From contig CACZYP010000011.1 of the NCBI GenBank assembly GCA_902785425.1, positions 37,028 to 101,027 on the forward strand: 64,000 nucleotides of DNA. Direction: 5' to 3'. Below are positions 16,790 to 24,767 of the stretch, one piece after another; position 1 is the stretch's first letter; every line of letters starts with the position of its first letter. The DNA is from an uncultured Ruminococcus sp. Lineage in GTDB: Bacteria > Bacillota > Clostridia > Oscillospirales > Acutalibacteraceae. The notes beneath the pieces were generated by a model. The model was given only the letters and a program-made list of their open reading frames with translations, made no database searches and was not told the origin of the DNA. The translations under genes and the position numbers were made by a program.

Positions 16790-17244
16790 ATACATTATTT
16801 TTAATGTATAAAAAAACCATAATAAAAGAATGCCGGAAACTATTGATCTGTGGCGGAAAGTAAAGGCAAAACCGCACAAATGCAGTGACGAAGATGACGG
16901 TGCGGATCTCCGGCGGAGATCCAATGTTAACAACTTAAGACTGAAAACTGAAGAATGAATAATAGTGGAAAATCGCTTCGCTCTTTTTATTGTATTTAAG
17001 TTTTTTGAACTTTTTCCATAAAAACAAGTGCGCAGCACTTCCTGCTGTTGCCTTGCGGCAACGTCTGCCACCGGCAGACCGCACCCTGCGGTCGTTTCGT
17101 GCAACCTGCCTGAAAATCTGACGGCGCAATATGGACACTCGATTTAATCAGTGCCTCCTTAAGTTGTTGACATTGGGCGGAGATCCGCACCCCTCATGCT
17201 TTTGGAAAAGGCTTGGCGAAAACTTTCGGATAAGTTTTTTCTGT
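16790..17244. repeat. Intergenic repeats enclosing a MITE-like insertion
   Basis: No gene is seen. Between a GTGCGGATCTCCGG half-palindrome (16900-16921) and its other half (17176-17190) lies the element at 16922-17175. The right side continues with a CTTTTGGAAAAGGCTTGGCG hairpin module (about 17199-17222), like those at 14411-14438 and 20922-20944. Confidence 0.6.
16922..17175. mobile_element. MITE-like element with 10-bp target duplication
   Basis: Ends are CAATGTTAACAACTTAAG (16922-16939) and CTTAAGTTGTTGACATTG (17158-17175), inverted with one mismatch. The flanks carry an exact direct repeat GGCGGAGATC (16912-16921 and 17176-17185). Inside are AAACTGA-type heptads, hairpins GTTGCCTTGCGGCAAC and GTCTGCCACCGGCAGAC, and the right-end motif shared with 4842-4864. 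There is no transposase gene. Removing the element and one flank copy restores a palindrome GTGCGGATCTCCG/CGGAGATCCGCAC, so it inserted into a hairpin repeat. Confidence 0.8.
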
Positions 17245-17820
17245 TTACTGCATTATTACAGGCTGCAGCTGTCTGCCTTGCAGCGCCGCCTCTATCGTAT
17301 CGGGTATTTTTTTGAAATCCGCAGCAAGCGACGACGGTTTCTTTTTGTGATCGTCCTGCGAAAGCGGAACGAAATATACATTCTTCCTGTTCATCATGTA
17401 TCCTATGTTTTTGGCGTTTGCGCCCAGAGCGTCGTTCGTTGACAGCGCTATCACAACGGGGCGCAGGATGCGCAGGTGCGACTTTGCCGCCATCGTAACG
17501 CTTGTGTCGGTTATGCCTGCCGTAAGCTTTGCAAGCGTGTTGCCCGTACAGGGCGCAATAAGCAGCACGTCGCACATCTCTTTCGGTCCTATAGGCTCTG
17601 CGTCGGGGATAGTCGAGATCACACGCTTTCCCGTGATCTCCTCTATATTTGCAACGATATCACGAGCCTTCCCGAAGCGTGTGTCGTAGGTGCAGGCGTT
17701 TTCCGACATTATCGGCACGATGTCGTACCCGTCGCTTACAAGCCCTTTGAGTGTTTCGATCGCCTTTGAAAAAGTGCAGTAAGAGCCGCACATCGCAAAG
17801 CCGACTGTTGTTTTTTTCAT
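17245..17820 (-). CDS. dpaB: Dipicolinate synthase subunit B
   Basis: 191-residue flavoprotein-like subunit (SpoVFB) of the enzyme that turns dihydrodipicolinate-pathway intermediate into dipicolinic acid, the spore-core calcium chelator. Seen: N-terminal TTVGFAMCGSYCTFSKAIET, a flavin-binding-type DVLLIAPCTGNTLAKLTAGI and TDTSVTMAAKSHLR, as in the Dfp/UbiX fold. It lies 22 bp after dpaA in the same direction. In spore formers the pair is made in the mother cell by sigma-K; I could not assign a sigma-K site with confidence. Strong evidence that the host forms endospores. Confidence 0.93.
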   Translation of the reverse strand: MKKTTVGFAMCGSYCTFSKAIETLKGLVSDGYDIVPIMSENACTYDTRFGKARDIVANIEEITGKRVISTIPDAEPIGPKEMCDVLLIAPCTGNTLAKLTAGITDTSVTMAAKSHLRILRPVVIALSTNDALGANAKNIGYMMNRKNVYFVPLSQDDHKKKPSSLAADFKKIPDTIEAALQGRQLQPVIMQ

Positions 17821-17842
17821 TGTTTCACCTCCGTAGCAGTTT

Positions 17843-18685
17843 TCATCTGTGTTTATTTATCGTATCGTAAATGATATCCGCCGCAGCCTTTGAAGACAGT
17901 TTTCCCGGCAGACCGGAAGCCTGAACGAACCTGACGGTAAGCCCGTCGAATGAAGCTTTTTCCGCACCGAACGGCGGTGATGCAAGCTCGATATATGAGC
18001 AGTCCTTTTTGCAGATACCGGTAAGCGTTTCACGGGTGAATACCGTGTGGGGTACGGTGTTGAAAATGAAGTCGTACGTCCCGCTGCTTTTTATCTTACC
18101 GATATTGACGGCGGTATATCCGAGCGCAGTTATCCAGGCAAGATCGGTGTCTTTTCGTGCGCTGACAAAAACATCACAGCCGACTGCCGAAAGATATTTT
18201 GCAAGCACCTTGCCGATCCTGCCAAAGCCCGAAACGAGACAACGGCTGCCGAAAAGTGAGCACGGGCTTTCATTGATCGCTGCCGCCAGAGCGCCCTCTG
18301 CCGTTAAAACTGCATTTGCAATACATAAAGCTTCGTCTTTTGAGTAGTCGAAAACGAGATCTTTTGAAAGTCCTGTCATTTTTATGAGCTTTTCCGAATC
18401 AGACGTGTATATCCGTTTGCCCGAAAAAAGCTTTCCAAGCTCCTTGTCAAGCAAAATCGAAATGTCGGAAAGAGGCGTGTTTACCGTTTTGCCGTCTCGT
18501 GTGAGCGGCATGGGCAGTATCACCGAGCCGCATTTTAAAACGGCTGTATCAAGCATTGCGTAATCCTGCTGCGCTGAGTCACACTTTTCAAGCGCATAAT
18601 AAGTGACGAACGAGCCGCTGTCTATAAGGCGCTGTCCGAGATATGCCTGCCGTTTGTCGCCGCCGATGATGCAAAATCTATCCAT
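17843..18685 (-). CDS. dpaA: Dipicolinate synthase subunit A
   Basis: 280-residue NAD(P)-binding subunit (SpoVFA) of dipicolinate synthase. The nucleotide site is GFGRIGKVLAKYLSAVGCDV (about 160-180); an N-terminal domain begins MDRFCIIGGDKRQAYLGQRL. The open frame reaches ATG 18709, but GGGAGG well spaced before ATG 18685 and family N-termini favour the shorter start. It is followed by dpaB. In many Bacillus-type genomes this pair is beside asd/dapG/dapA; here it stands alone. Confidence 0.93.
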   Translation of the reverse strand: MDRFCIIGGDKRQAYLGQRLIDSGSFVTYYALEKCDSAQQDYAMLDTAVLKCGSVILPMPLTRDGKTVNTPLSDISILLDKELGKLFSGKRIYTSDSEKLIKMTGLSKDLVFDYSKDEALCIANAVLTAEGALAAAINESPCSLFGSRCLVSGFGRIGKVLAKYLSAVGCDVFVSARKDTDLAWITALGYTAVNIGKIKSSGTYDFIFNTVPHTVFTRETLTGICKKDCSYIELASPPFGAEKASFDGLTVRFVQASGLPGKLSSKAAADIIYDTINKHR

Positions 18686-18709
18686 AACTCCTACCTCCCG
18701 ATAATTCAT

Positions 18710-19082
18710 AATATGAAAGCTGAGTATTGAATGTGAGAGGGATTTTTAGTATAATTGAAGAAAGAGAACGGGGAAGGTAAAATTGAAAATTGCGGATTGC
18801 TCGCTGCGCTCGCTTTTTTAATGTGGAATGTGGAAAGTGGAATGGCGATTGGCGGAAGCACTTCGTGCTTGATTTAATCAGTGTCTCCTTAAAACTTATC
18901 TTCCGGCAACGAATAAAAGTATGAGATCATGAAAACTAATACAAATCCAACTCGCCGCAGGCGAGTTCCTTCATTCCACACTCCACTTTCCACATTCCAC
19001 ATTCAAAACGTTAATAAAAAAGGCGAACGCAGTGAGTGTGCTTGCGCAGCTTTCCGTTTTCAATTTTCAATTTGACAATATT
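18710..19082. repeat. Nested heptad-arm elements
   Basis: Outer left arm AATTGAA type (18782-18793) with a CTCGCTGCGCTCGC hairpin, inner left arm AATGTGG type (18820-18844), AAGCACTTCGTGCTT hairpin (18857-18871), a MITE right end (18870-18892), A+T-rich spacer, ACTCGCCGCAGGCGAGT hairpin (18950-18966), inner right arm of CCACACT/CCACATT units (18973-19004), a GCGAACGCAGTGAGTGTGC segment, then outer right arm TTTTCAATTTTCAATTTG (19058-19075). The arms close in shell order. No gene seen. Confidence 0.7.
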
Positions 19083-19112
19083 TTTTTAAAGTATCGAAAG
19101 TGGGAGATATAA

Positions 19113-20084
19113 ATGTTCCGGATATTTATTCCGAAGTTTTACAGTGATTTTAACTGCATAGCCGATGCTTGTCCCGATACGTGCTGCAAGGATTGGGATA
19201 TCGTTGTCGATGACGAAACGCTGGAGTTTTACCGTTCTTCGGGCGACGAAAAGCTTGTGAATGCTTTGAAGACCGACTCCGACGGCGATGTTATACTTGA
19301 CTTTGACAGCGGCGTTTGTCCGCATCTGAAAGACGGGCTTTGCTCCGTTCAGACAAAGTACGGCGGCGATAAGCTTTGCGAAACATGCCGCACCTTTCCG
19401 AGAATCACGCAGGATTATACTGTGTTCGAGGAGAGACTTCTGACTCTTGCCTGTCCCGAGGCGGCACGCCTTATGATCATCGAAGAACCCGATTTCGGTT
19501 TTCTGTCGGAAAAAAGAGAAGTATCGGGCGACAGCGGCTACGACAACGAGTTCATGCATTTTCTTCTTGCTGCCCGTGAGATGACAGCAGAGATAATAAA
19601 GAAAGACGCTTCGTTTGAAAAGATGTCGGAAGAGCTTTTTGCGTTTACACGAGATGTGCAGTCGCTTGTTGACGACGAAGTGTTCGATATCACGGAGCTT
19701 TTACGGCTTGACAGATCAGATAAGCGCCTGCCGGAGCGTGATGATGTTTTTGATATCCACCGTGATATGGACGTGATGGATAAGAATTATCTTACCCTGA
19801 TCGAAGCGTGCAGGAACGATAAAATGCCCGCCGAAATAAACGGCGAGCTGAAACGCTTGTTTTTATACTATATCGCACGGTATTATCTGACTGCTGTTGC
19901 AAGCTACGACATTATCACCACGGTAATAAGAGCATACTGTGCCGCCGTTGTATGCGGTGCGCTGATCTCTTTTACAAAAGCAGAAAACGACAGCGCTGCC
20001 CGTGCGGTGATCTATCAGAAGTATTCAAAAGAAATAGAACATTCCGACGAAAACGAAGAGATATTCCGGAGGCTTGACATATGA
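19113..20084 (+). CDS. FliB-like cysteine-cluster protein
   Basis: 323 residues. The first 95 carry a cysteine-rich metal-cluster pattern: ADACPDTCCKDWDI, SGVCPHLKDGLCSVQ, GGDKLCETCRTFPRI and TLACPEAARL, as in the FliB/YkgJ-type proteins annotated as flagellin lysine-N-methylase. FliB is thought to be a cluster-dependent methyltransferase for flagellin, but many such genes lie in non-motile gut Clostridia with other targets. No flagellar gene is in this window, so the substrate is open. The gene overlaps the next one (pyridoxal kinase-like) by four bases, so they are co-translated. Confidence 0.72.
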   Translation: MFRIFIPKFYSDFNCIADACPDTCCKDWDIVVDDETLEFYRSSGDEKLVNALKTDSDGDVILDFDSGVCPHLKDGLCSVQTKYGGDKLCETCRTFPRITQDYTVFEERLLTLACPEAARLMIIEEPDFGFLSEKREVSGDSGYDNEFMHFLLAAREMTAEIIKKDASFEKMSEELFAFTRDVQSLVDDEVFDITELLRLDRSDKRLPERDDVFDIHRDMDVMDKNYLTLIEACRNDKMPAEINGELKRLFLYYIARYYLTAVASYDIITTVIRAYCAAVVCGALISFTKAENDSAARAVIYQKYSKEIEHSDENEEIFRRLDI

Positions 20085-20911
20085 ATGATACATTTAAAAG
20101 AGCTATCGTACTGACAGATATTTCGGGGCTTGGCAATTGTTCGGGAGCGGCGAATATCGCTGTGTTATCTCATTTCGGCGTAGAGCCGTGCCTGCTGCCC
20201 ACCGCTGTTTTGTCGGCACAGACAGGCTTTAAGGATTACACCGTTGCGCTGCTTGACGAGAGCTTTGAGCAGGAGTGCGAGTCTATCTGCAATATAGACC
20301 CCCACGCCGATGCAGTATATATGGGCTTTATAGTGAGCCTGCGCCAGTGCAAAGCGGCGAAAAGGCTTATTGACTACTACCGCACCAAAGGCGCAAAGAT
20401 CGTAGTTGACACGATCGTAGGAGACAGGGGAGAGCGCTTTTCGTTCATCAACGATGAGATATTTGATGAGATAATAACTATCGCAAAGAGCGCAGACGTT
20501 ATCACTCCGAATATTACGGAGCTATGCCTGCTCACAGGCGAGGACTATAAAACGCTGCTGTCTCTTGAAGAAAAGGCTGCCATTGCACGCATAGAGACGC
20601 TTTGCCGCAACTTTATAGGCGACACGGAACAGACGGTCATAGTAACCGGCTTTGAAAGCGGTGATGATATCGCAAACATATCGGTAACGAAGCAAAGTAC
20701 CGATATTTACCGTGCGAAGCGTTACGGCGGCAGCTTAAGCGGCACGGGGGATATTTTCACGTCGTTCATCTGCGCCGCGCTTGCTAACGGAGAAAGCATA
20801 GGTGAAGCCGCAAAGCGTGCAGGAGAGTTCATCTCGAACGCTGCAAAGCAATTGCAGGGAGAGAACATGGACAGAAACTACGGAGTGCCGTTTCAGAAGT
20901 TTTTGGGTTGA
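20081..20911 (+). CDS. Pyridoxal/pyridoxamine kinase (PdxY/PdxK-like)
   Basis: 276 residues of the ribokinase-like fold. It phosphorylates pyridoxal, pyridoxine or pyridoxamine as salvage toward PLP. Seen: DISGLGNCSGAANIAVLSHF near the start, PTAVLSAQTGF, VVDTIVGDRG, ADVITPNITELCLLTGED, and the C-terminal GGSLSGTGDIFTSFICAAL with the catalytic Asp in GTGD. The ATG overlaps the end of the FliB-like gene. PLP enzymes are frequent in this window, but no link to the partner gene is known to me. Confidence 0.87.
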   Translation: MNDTFKRAIVLTDISGLGNCSGAANIAVLSHFGVEPCLLPTAVLSAQTGFKDYTVALLDESFEQECESICNIDPHADAVYMGFIVSLRQCKAAKRLIDYYRTKGAKIVVDTIVGDRGERFSFINDEIFDEIITIAKSADVITPNITELCLLTGEDYKTLLSLEEKAAIARIETLCRNFIGDTEQTVIVTGFESGDDIANISVTKQSTDIYRAKRYGGSLSGTGDIFTSFICAALANGESIGEAAKRAGEFISNAAKQLQGENMDRNYGVPFQKFLG

Positions 20912-21585
20912 ATGGTTTTCGCCAAGCTTTTTTCAAAAGGCTTGCGGTGTGCAGGGGGTGCGTGTATACTCAATGTCAACAACTTAAGAAATTTTGCCTG
21001 ATATAACCCCTCAGACGGCTGCGCCGCCAGCTCCCCTTTCAGGGGAGCCAGCCAACTTTTAATAAAACAAAAGCCTCTCCTGAAAGGGAGCCGAGACGGT
21101 GGCACGCCGTAGGCGTGACGGAGGGGTTAATATATAAAGTGGCAAATACTATTTACTTTGTTTTATTCCTTAAGTTGTTGACATTGCGTGTATACTGTCA
21201 ATATCAACACCTTAAGACTGAATAATAGCGTAACGTTTTGTGGTTACTCTTTTTATTATAAAAAAGTGTGCAGCACTTACGATTAAAAGATCGGGCGGCT
21301 GTATATATGCTAACAAAACAGATTGCTTAAAAAAACAAGATCAGACCTGAAAAAACAAGAGGCGGCTGCCGTGCAGCCAACAACGTATCAACAAGATGGC
21401 AACAACGAGCTAACAATGATCTAACAAAGTGCCAACAACGCACTAACAATATCCCTTTCATTATAATAGAAGAAGGAGAAGAAAGAGAAGAAGTATAAGA
21501 AAGAGAAGAAAGAGAAGAAGGGATCTTCAGGGCTTGAAACAAGAGAGAATGATCGTTTGATTTTACGCTTATAGCTTCTGCGCAG
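20912..21585. repeat. Long intergenic region with hairpins, a MITE-like element and a possible phage-gene remnant
   Basis: Contents: hairpin module GCCAAGCTTTTTTCAAAAGG (20925-20944), the MITE at 20971-21186, then a degenerate copy of its end (TCAATATCAACACCTTAAG, 21198-21216), an 11-bp-periodic CTAACAA/CCAACAA stretch (21378-21450) and a purine-only tract of GAAGAAAGAGAAG repeats (21468-21520). No intact gene. The periodic stretch is discussed as a possible replisome-organiser remnant. Confidence 0.6.
20971..21186. mobile_element. MITE-like element with perfect 18-bp ends and 10-bp target duplication
   Basis: The ends CAATGTCAACAACTTAAG (20971-20988) and CTTAAGTTGTTGACATTG (21169-21186) are perfectly inverted. 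The flanks are exact direct repeats CGTGTATACT (20961-20970 and 21187-21196). The 216-bp element can fold almost end to end: ATAACCCCTC pairs with GAGGGGTTAATAT, with two hairpins in the middle (CCCCTTTCAGGGG and related). No open frame of note. Same family as 16922-17175. Confidence 0.85.
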
Positions 21586-21619
21586 CAAAAACAGAGGACA
21601 GCGTTACGCTGTCCTCTGT
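21586..21619 (-). terminator. Terminator after the small surface protein gene
   Basis: On the minus strand ACAGAGGACAGCG, TAA loop, CGCTGTCCTCTGT, then TTTTTGC: a perfect 13-pair stem with T run. Confidence 0.92.
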
Positions 21620-21655
21620 CATTTCATTATTTCCGTTCTGATACGGCGAAGTGAA

Positions 21656-22048
21656 TTACTCTTCGTCCTTCTTCTTGGAAGCAACTTCTACTGCTGCTGC
21701 AGCTGCTGCGATGGAAGCCATAACAACTGCGAGCGGAAGAACAGATGTGTCACCTGTCTTAGGAGACTTGTCAGCCTTGCTGGAAGCTGCCTTGCTGGAA
21801 GCTGCTTTGCTCGATGCAGCCTTGCTGGATGCTGCCTTGCTGGACTCGTCCTTCTTGGACTCTGTCTTGCTGGAAGCCTCGTCCTTTGTAGCAACGTTTG
21901 TGTCGGAATCGGAATCTGTGTCTGTTGCTGTAGCTGTAACAGCTGTGCCGTCTGCAACTGCCTCATCAGCGTAAGCCGGAGCTGCTGCAAATGCTGTCAT
22001 AGCGCCTGCGAGTGCGAGTGTCAAAAGGATAGAAGCGATCTTTTTCAT
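21656..22048 (-). CDS. Small secreted surface protein with SSKAA repeats and a sorting-signal-like tail
   Basis: 130 residues: signal peptide MKKIASILLTLALAGAMTAF with cleavage probably after AAPAYA; an acidic Thr/Asp-rich segment (TATATDTDSDSDTNVATKDE); four tandem ASSKA units (15-bp DNA repeats near 21775-21850); then SPKTGD, a hydrophobic stretch and a basic KKKDEE end. This is the layout of an LPXTG-type cell-wall sorting signal with SPKTG in place of the core. GGAGG ten bases before ATG 22048 favours that start over 22084. Expected to be a wall-anchored spacer or stalk protein; no catalytic domain. The repeat number may vary between strains. Confidence 0.75.
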   Translation of the reverse strand: MKKIASILLTLALAGAMTAFAAAPAYADEAVADGTAVTATATDTDSDSDTNVATKDEASSKTESKKDESSKAASSKAASSKAASSKAASSKADKSPKTGDTSVLPLAVVMASIAAAAAAVEVASKKKDEE

Positions 22049-22112
22049 AATAATAAAACCTCCATGTAGTTGTGCATATGTCACGAACGATATGCCTTAT
22101 CTTTGTGTATTT

Positions 22113-22141
22113 ATTCTAACACAATGTGATCGATTTGTAAA
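22113..22141 (-). promoter_or_regulatory. Promoter of the small surface protein gene
   Basis: On the minus strand TTTACA (22141-22136), 17 bp, TAGAAT (22118-22113), with a leader of about 60 nt before ATG 22048. Confidence 0.65.
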
Positions 22142-22214
22142 GTAACAAAATTGACAGAACGATTGCAAGCTTTTTACGATAAATATAAACAATTTGTAAA
22201 AATCTGCGTTTTAC

Positions 22215-22243
22215 TTGAAGAAAGCTTCGTTTTATGATATCAT
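22215..22243 (+). promoter_or_regulatory. Probable miaB promoter
   Basis: TTGAAG (22215-22220), 17 bp, TATCAT (22238-22243) with TGA before the -10. Moderately good match, about 35 nt before the TTG start. Confidence 0.5.
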
Positions 22244-22285
22244 ATACAGTGAGATTCTATCGGAAAACAAAACGGGGTGTGAGTA

Positions 22286-23695
22286 TTGGCGGATACGTTT
22301 GAATATAAAAGATTCAGTGATGAGAATAACTACATAAAGCTCTGTGCCGAGGTAATGGCGGTAAGGGCAAGAGGCGACAAGCCGATGGCGTGCATCAGAA
22401 CTTACGGCTGTCAGCAGAACGTTGCCGACAGCGAAAAGATAAAGGGCATGCTTTCCGGGATGGGCTTCGGCTTTACGGAAGAAGCAGAGGACGCAGACTT
22501 TATCCTATTTAATACATGCGCCGTAAGAGAGCATGCTGAGGACAGAGTTTTCGGCAATGTGGGCGCTCTGAAAAATATCAAGCGCCGCCATCCGTCCGTT
22601 ACGATCGGACTGTGCGGCTGTATGATGGAGCAAAAGCACGTAACGGAACGCCTTTACAAGAGCTTTCCGTTTGTGAACCTTGTTTTCGGAACACATTCGC
22701 TCCATCACTTTCCCGAGCTTTTCTATAATACGATAACTTACGGCGGCCGTGTTTACGAAACGGGCGTTGACGACAAGACAGTAGTCGAGGGTATCCCCAC
22801 GAGACGAGACGGCGAGTTCAAGGGCTGGCTGCCGATAATGTACGGCTGCAACAACTTCTGCACGTACTGTATCGTTCCCTACACAAGAGGCCGTGAGCGC
22901 AGCCGGAAGTTCGAGGACGTTATAAACGAAGCACGTCAGATGATAGAGAGCGGCTACAAGGAGATAACGCTTCTCGGTCAGAACGTAAACTCTTACGGCA
23001 AGAACCTTGAAGAAAAGCATACGTTCGCAGAGCTTCTTTCCAAGATAGACAAGATTGACGGAGACTACATTCTCCGCTTCATGACGTCGCACCCGAAGGA
23101 CTGCTCAAAGGAGCTTATAGATGTGATCGCATCGAGCCGTCATATTTCGACTCATCTTCATCTGCCGTTCCAGTCCGGCAGCGACAGAGTGCTCAAAGCG
23201 ATGAACAGAAGCTACAACAGAGAGAAATATCTCGACATAATAAACTACGCAAAGGAAAAGATACCGAACGTATCGCTCACAAGCGACGTTATAGTAGGTT
23301 TCCCCGGCGAGACATACGAAGAGTTCCTTGAGACTGTATCACTTGTAAAAGAGGTGGAGTTCACTTCGCTCTTTACATTTATATATTCCCCGAGAGAGGG
23401 AACGCCTGCCGCAAAAATGGACGATCCGTTTACTGCCGAGGAAAAGTCAAAGTGGTTTTCGGAGCTTCTTAAAGTTCAGGAAGAGATAGCGGCAAAACGC
23501 TGCGCCTCAATGGTAGGTCAGACGGTGCGTGTGCTCGTAGAGGGAGCAGCCTCAAAGGAAGGCGTTCTCACATCAAGAACGAGCGGCAACATCATAGTGG
23601 ACTTTGAAGGCGACGATTCGCTCATAGGCAAGTTTGTCAATGTCGAAGTAACGCAGGCGAGAAACTGGATACTGAAAGGAAAACTCGCCGATTAA
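22286..23695 (+). CDS. miaB: tRNA-2-methylthio-N6-dimethylallyladenosine synthase
   Basis: Radical SAM enzyme with two iron-sulphur clusters that adds the methylthio group to i6A37 of tRNAs. 469 residues: N-terminal UPF0004 domain with cysteines in CIRTYGCQQNVADSEKI, FNTCAVRE and CGCMMEQ; radical SAM site MYGCNNFCTYCIVPYTRGRE (CxxxCxxC) near residue 190; C-terminal TRAM domain. The start is TTG 22286 after GGGGTG. miaA, making its i6A substrate, lies at the end of the same mut block. Confidence 0.96.
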   Translation: MADTFEYKRFSDENNYIKLCAEVMAVRARGDKPMACIRTYGCQQNVADSEKIKGMLSGMGFGFTEEAEDADFILFNTCAVREHAEDRVFGNVGALKNIKRRHPSVTIGLCGCMMEQKHVTERLYKSFPFVNLVFGTHSLHHFPELFYNTITYGGRVYETGVDDKTVVEGIPTRRDGEFKGWLPIMYGCNNFCTYCIVPYTRGRERSRKFEDVINEARQMIESGYKEITLLGQNVNSYGKNLEEKHTFAELLSKIDKIDGDYILRFMTSHPKDCSKELIDVIASSRHISTHLHLPFQSGSDRVLKAMNRSYNREKYLDIINYAKEKIPNVSLTSDVIVGFPGETYEEFLETVSLVKEVEFTSLFTFIYSPREGTPAAKMDDPFTAEEKSKWFSELLKVQEEIAAKRCASMVGQTVRVLVEGAASKEGVLTSRTSGNIIVDFEGDDSLIGKFVNVEVTQARNWILKGKLAD

Positions 23696-23884
23696 ATTGA
23701 AAATGGAAAATTGAAAATGGAAAATTAAGGAAATCTGCTTCGCTGATTTGATCATATTTTTTTCGTTTTCTGAAAGATATATACGGCCATGCAAAAAGCT
23801 TGAGTTCCTGATATACTACTATAAAAACAGGAGCGCAGCGACTCCGCAATTTTCCATTTTCCATTTTCAATTTTCCATTTAATA
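23696..23884. repeat. Heptad-arm element, AATTGAA/AATGGAA type
   Basis: Left arm of AATTGAA and AATGGAA units begins at the miaB stop codon (23694-23729), a CTGCTTCGCTG hairpin follows, then a spacer, GGAGCGCAGCGACTCC hairpin (23830-23845) and the inverted right arm of TTTTCCA/TTTTCAA units (23851-23882). Confidence 0.75.
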
Positions 23885-23933
23885 ATATTGTGCTAAAACA
23901 AAATCAATTATAATATAGAATGAGGTTTATAAA

Positions 23934-24347
23934 ATGGAGGATATAGTAACTCTTGCACGAAAGCTTGGAAGTGCTTTGCAGCAGGACGAGGATTACATCA
24001 ATATGCGCACGGCGGAGCAGGAGTGCGAGGCTAACGACGCACTTTCCGTGCTTATCGAGGCATACAACACAAAGCGCATGAAGATAAACGTTGAAGCGTC
24101 TAAAACAGACCGTGACGACGAAAAGATGCAGGCTCTCAACAAAGAGATGAGAGAGATCTACGCCGCAGTTATGGGTCATGACAGCATGAAGAGATACAAC
24201 TCGGCAAAGCAGGTCTTTGAAGAGAAGCTCAACAAGGTGCTCGGAATAATCAACAACAGCGCAATGGGCGAGGATCCCGAAACAACGGAGCCGCTTTCCG
24301 CAACAGCCAAATGCTCCGGCAACTGCGCCTCCTGCTCGGGATGCTGA
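23934..24347 (+). CDS. YlbF family regulator with C-terminal cysteine cluster
   Basis: 137 residues, mostly helical and charged, of the YlbF/YmcA type (MEDIVTLARKLGSALQQDED; MREIYAAVMGHDSMKRYNSA). In Bacillus, YlbF, YmcA and YaaT form the Ric complex, which binds iron-sulphur clusters and affects RNA processing and development. The C-terminus here ends in KCSGNCASCSGC, four cysteines that could hold such a cluster. Located between miaB and mutS, as in many Clostridia. Function in this host is inferred. Confidence 0.8.
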   Translation: MEDIVTLARKLGSALQQDEDYINMRTAEQECEANDALSVLIEAYNTKRMKINVEASKTDRDDEKMQALNKEMREIYAAVMGHDSMKRYNSAKQVFEEKLNKVLGIINNSAMGEDPETTEPLSATAKCSGNCASCSGC

Positions 24348-24767
24348 TCTTAATTGACAATTGACAATGGATAATTGACAATTAATGAGTCGCTTCGCTC
24401 CTGTTTTTTATATTAGTGTTTTTGATATTACGCTATATCTGCAGCCGAAAAACTAATACAAAACAAGCACGAAGTGCTTCCGCAATTGTCCATTGTCAAC
24501 TGTCAATTGTCAATTGATAAGTCGCTTCAGCACGAAGTGCTTCCGCAATTGTCCATTGTCAACTGTCAATTGTCAATTGATAAGTCGCTTTGCTCCTGTT
24601 TTTTATATTAGTTTTTTTGATATTACGCTATATTTGCAGCCGAAAAAATAATACAAAACAAGCACGAAGTGCTTCCGCAATTGTCCATTGTCAACTGTCA
24701 ATTGTCAATTAAAAAAATGTTTTCAATCTTTAAAGATAAATAAAAAACCTGATCGGGGGTCGAAAAA
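24348..24767. repeat. Tandemly duplicated heptad-arm elements before mutS
   Basis: A left AATTGAC-type arm starts right after the ylbF stop (24351-24384), then a TCGCTTCGCTCC segment. A unit of A+T-rich spacer (ATATTAGT...GCAGCCGAAAAA), AAGCACGAAGTGCTT hairpin and right arm (TTGTCCATTGTCAACTG...) occurs at about 24410-24520 and again at 24600-24710, with a shorter extra copy of hairpin plus arm at 24529-24582. This looks like unequal exchange within the element. No gene seen. Confidence 0.75.

Noticed and set aside
24353..24716. CRISPR-like look of repeated arms
   Set aside because: Repeats are short heptads in inverted pairs with no regular unique spacers and no cas genes.
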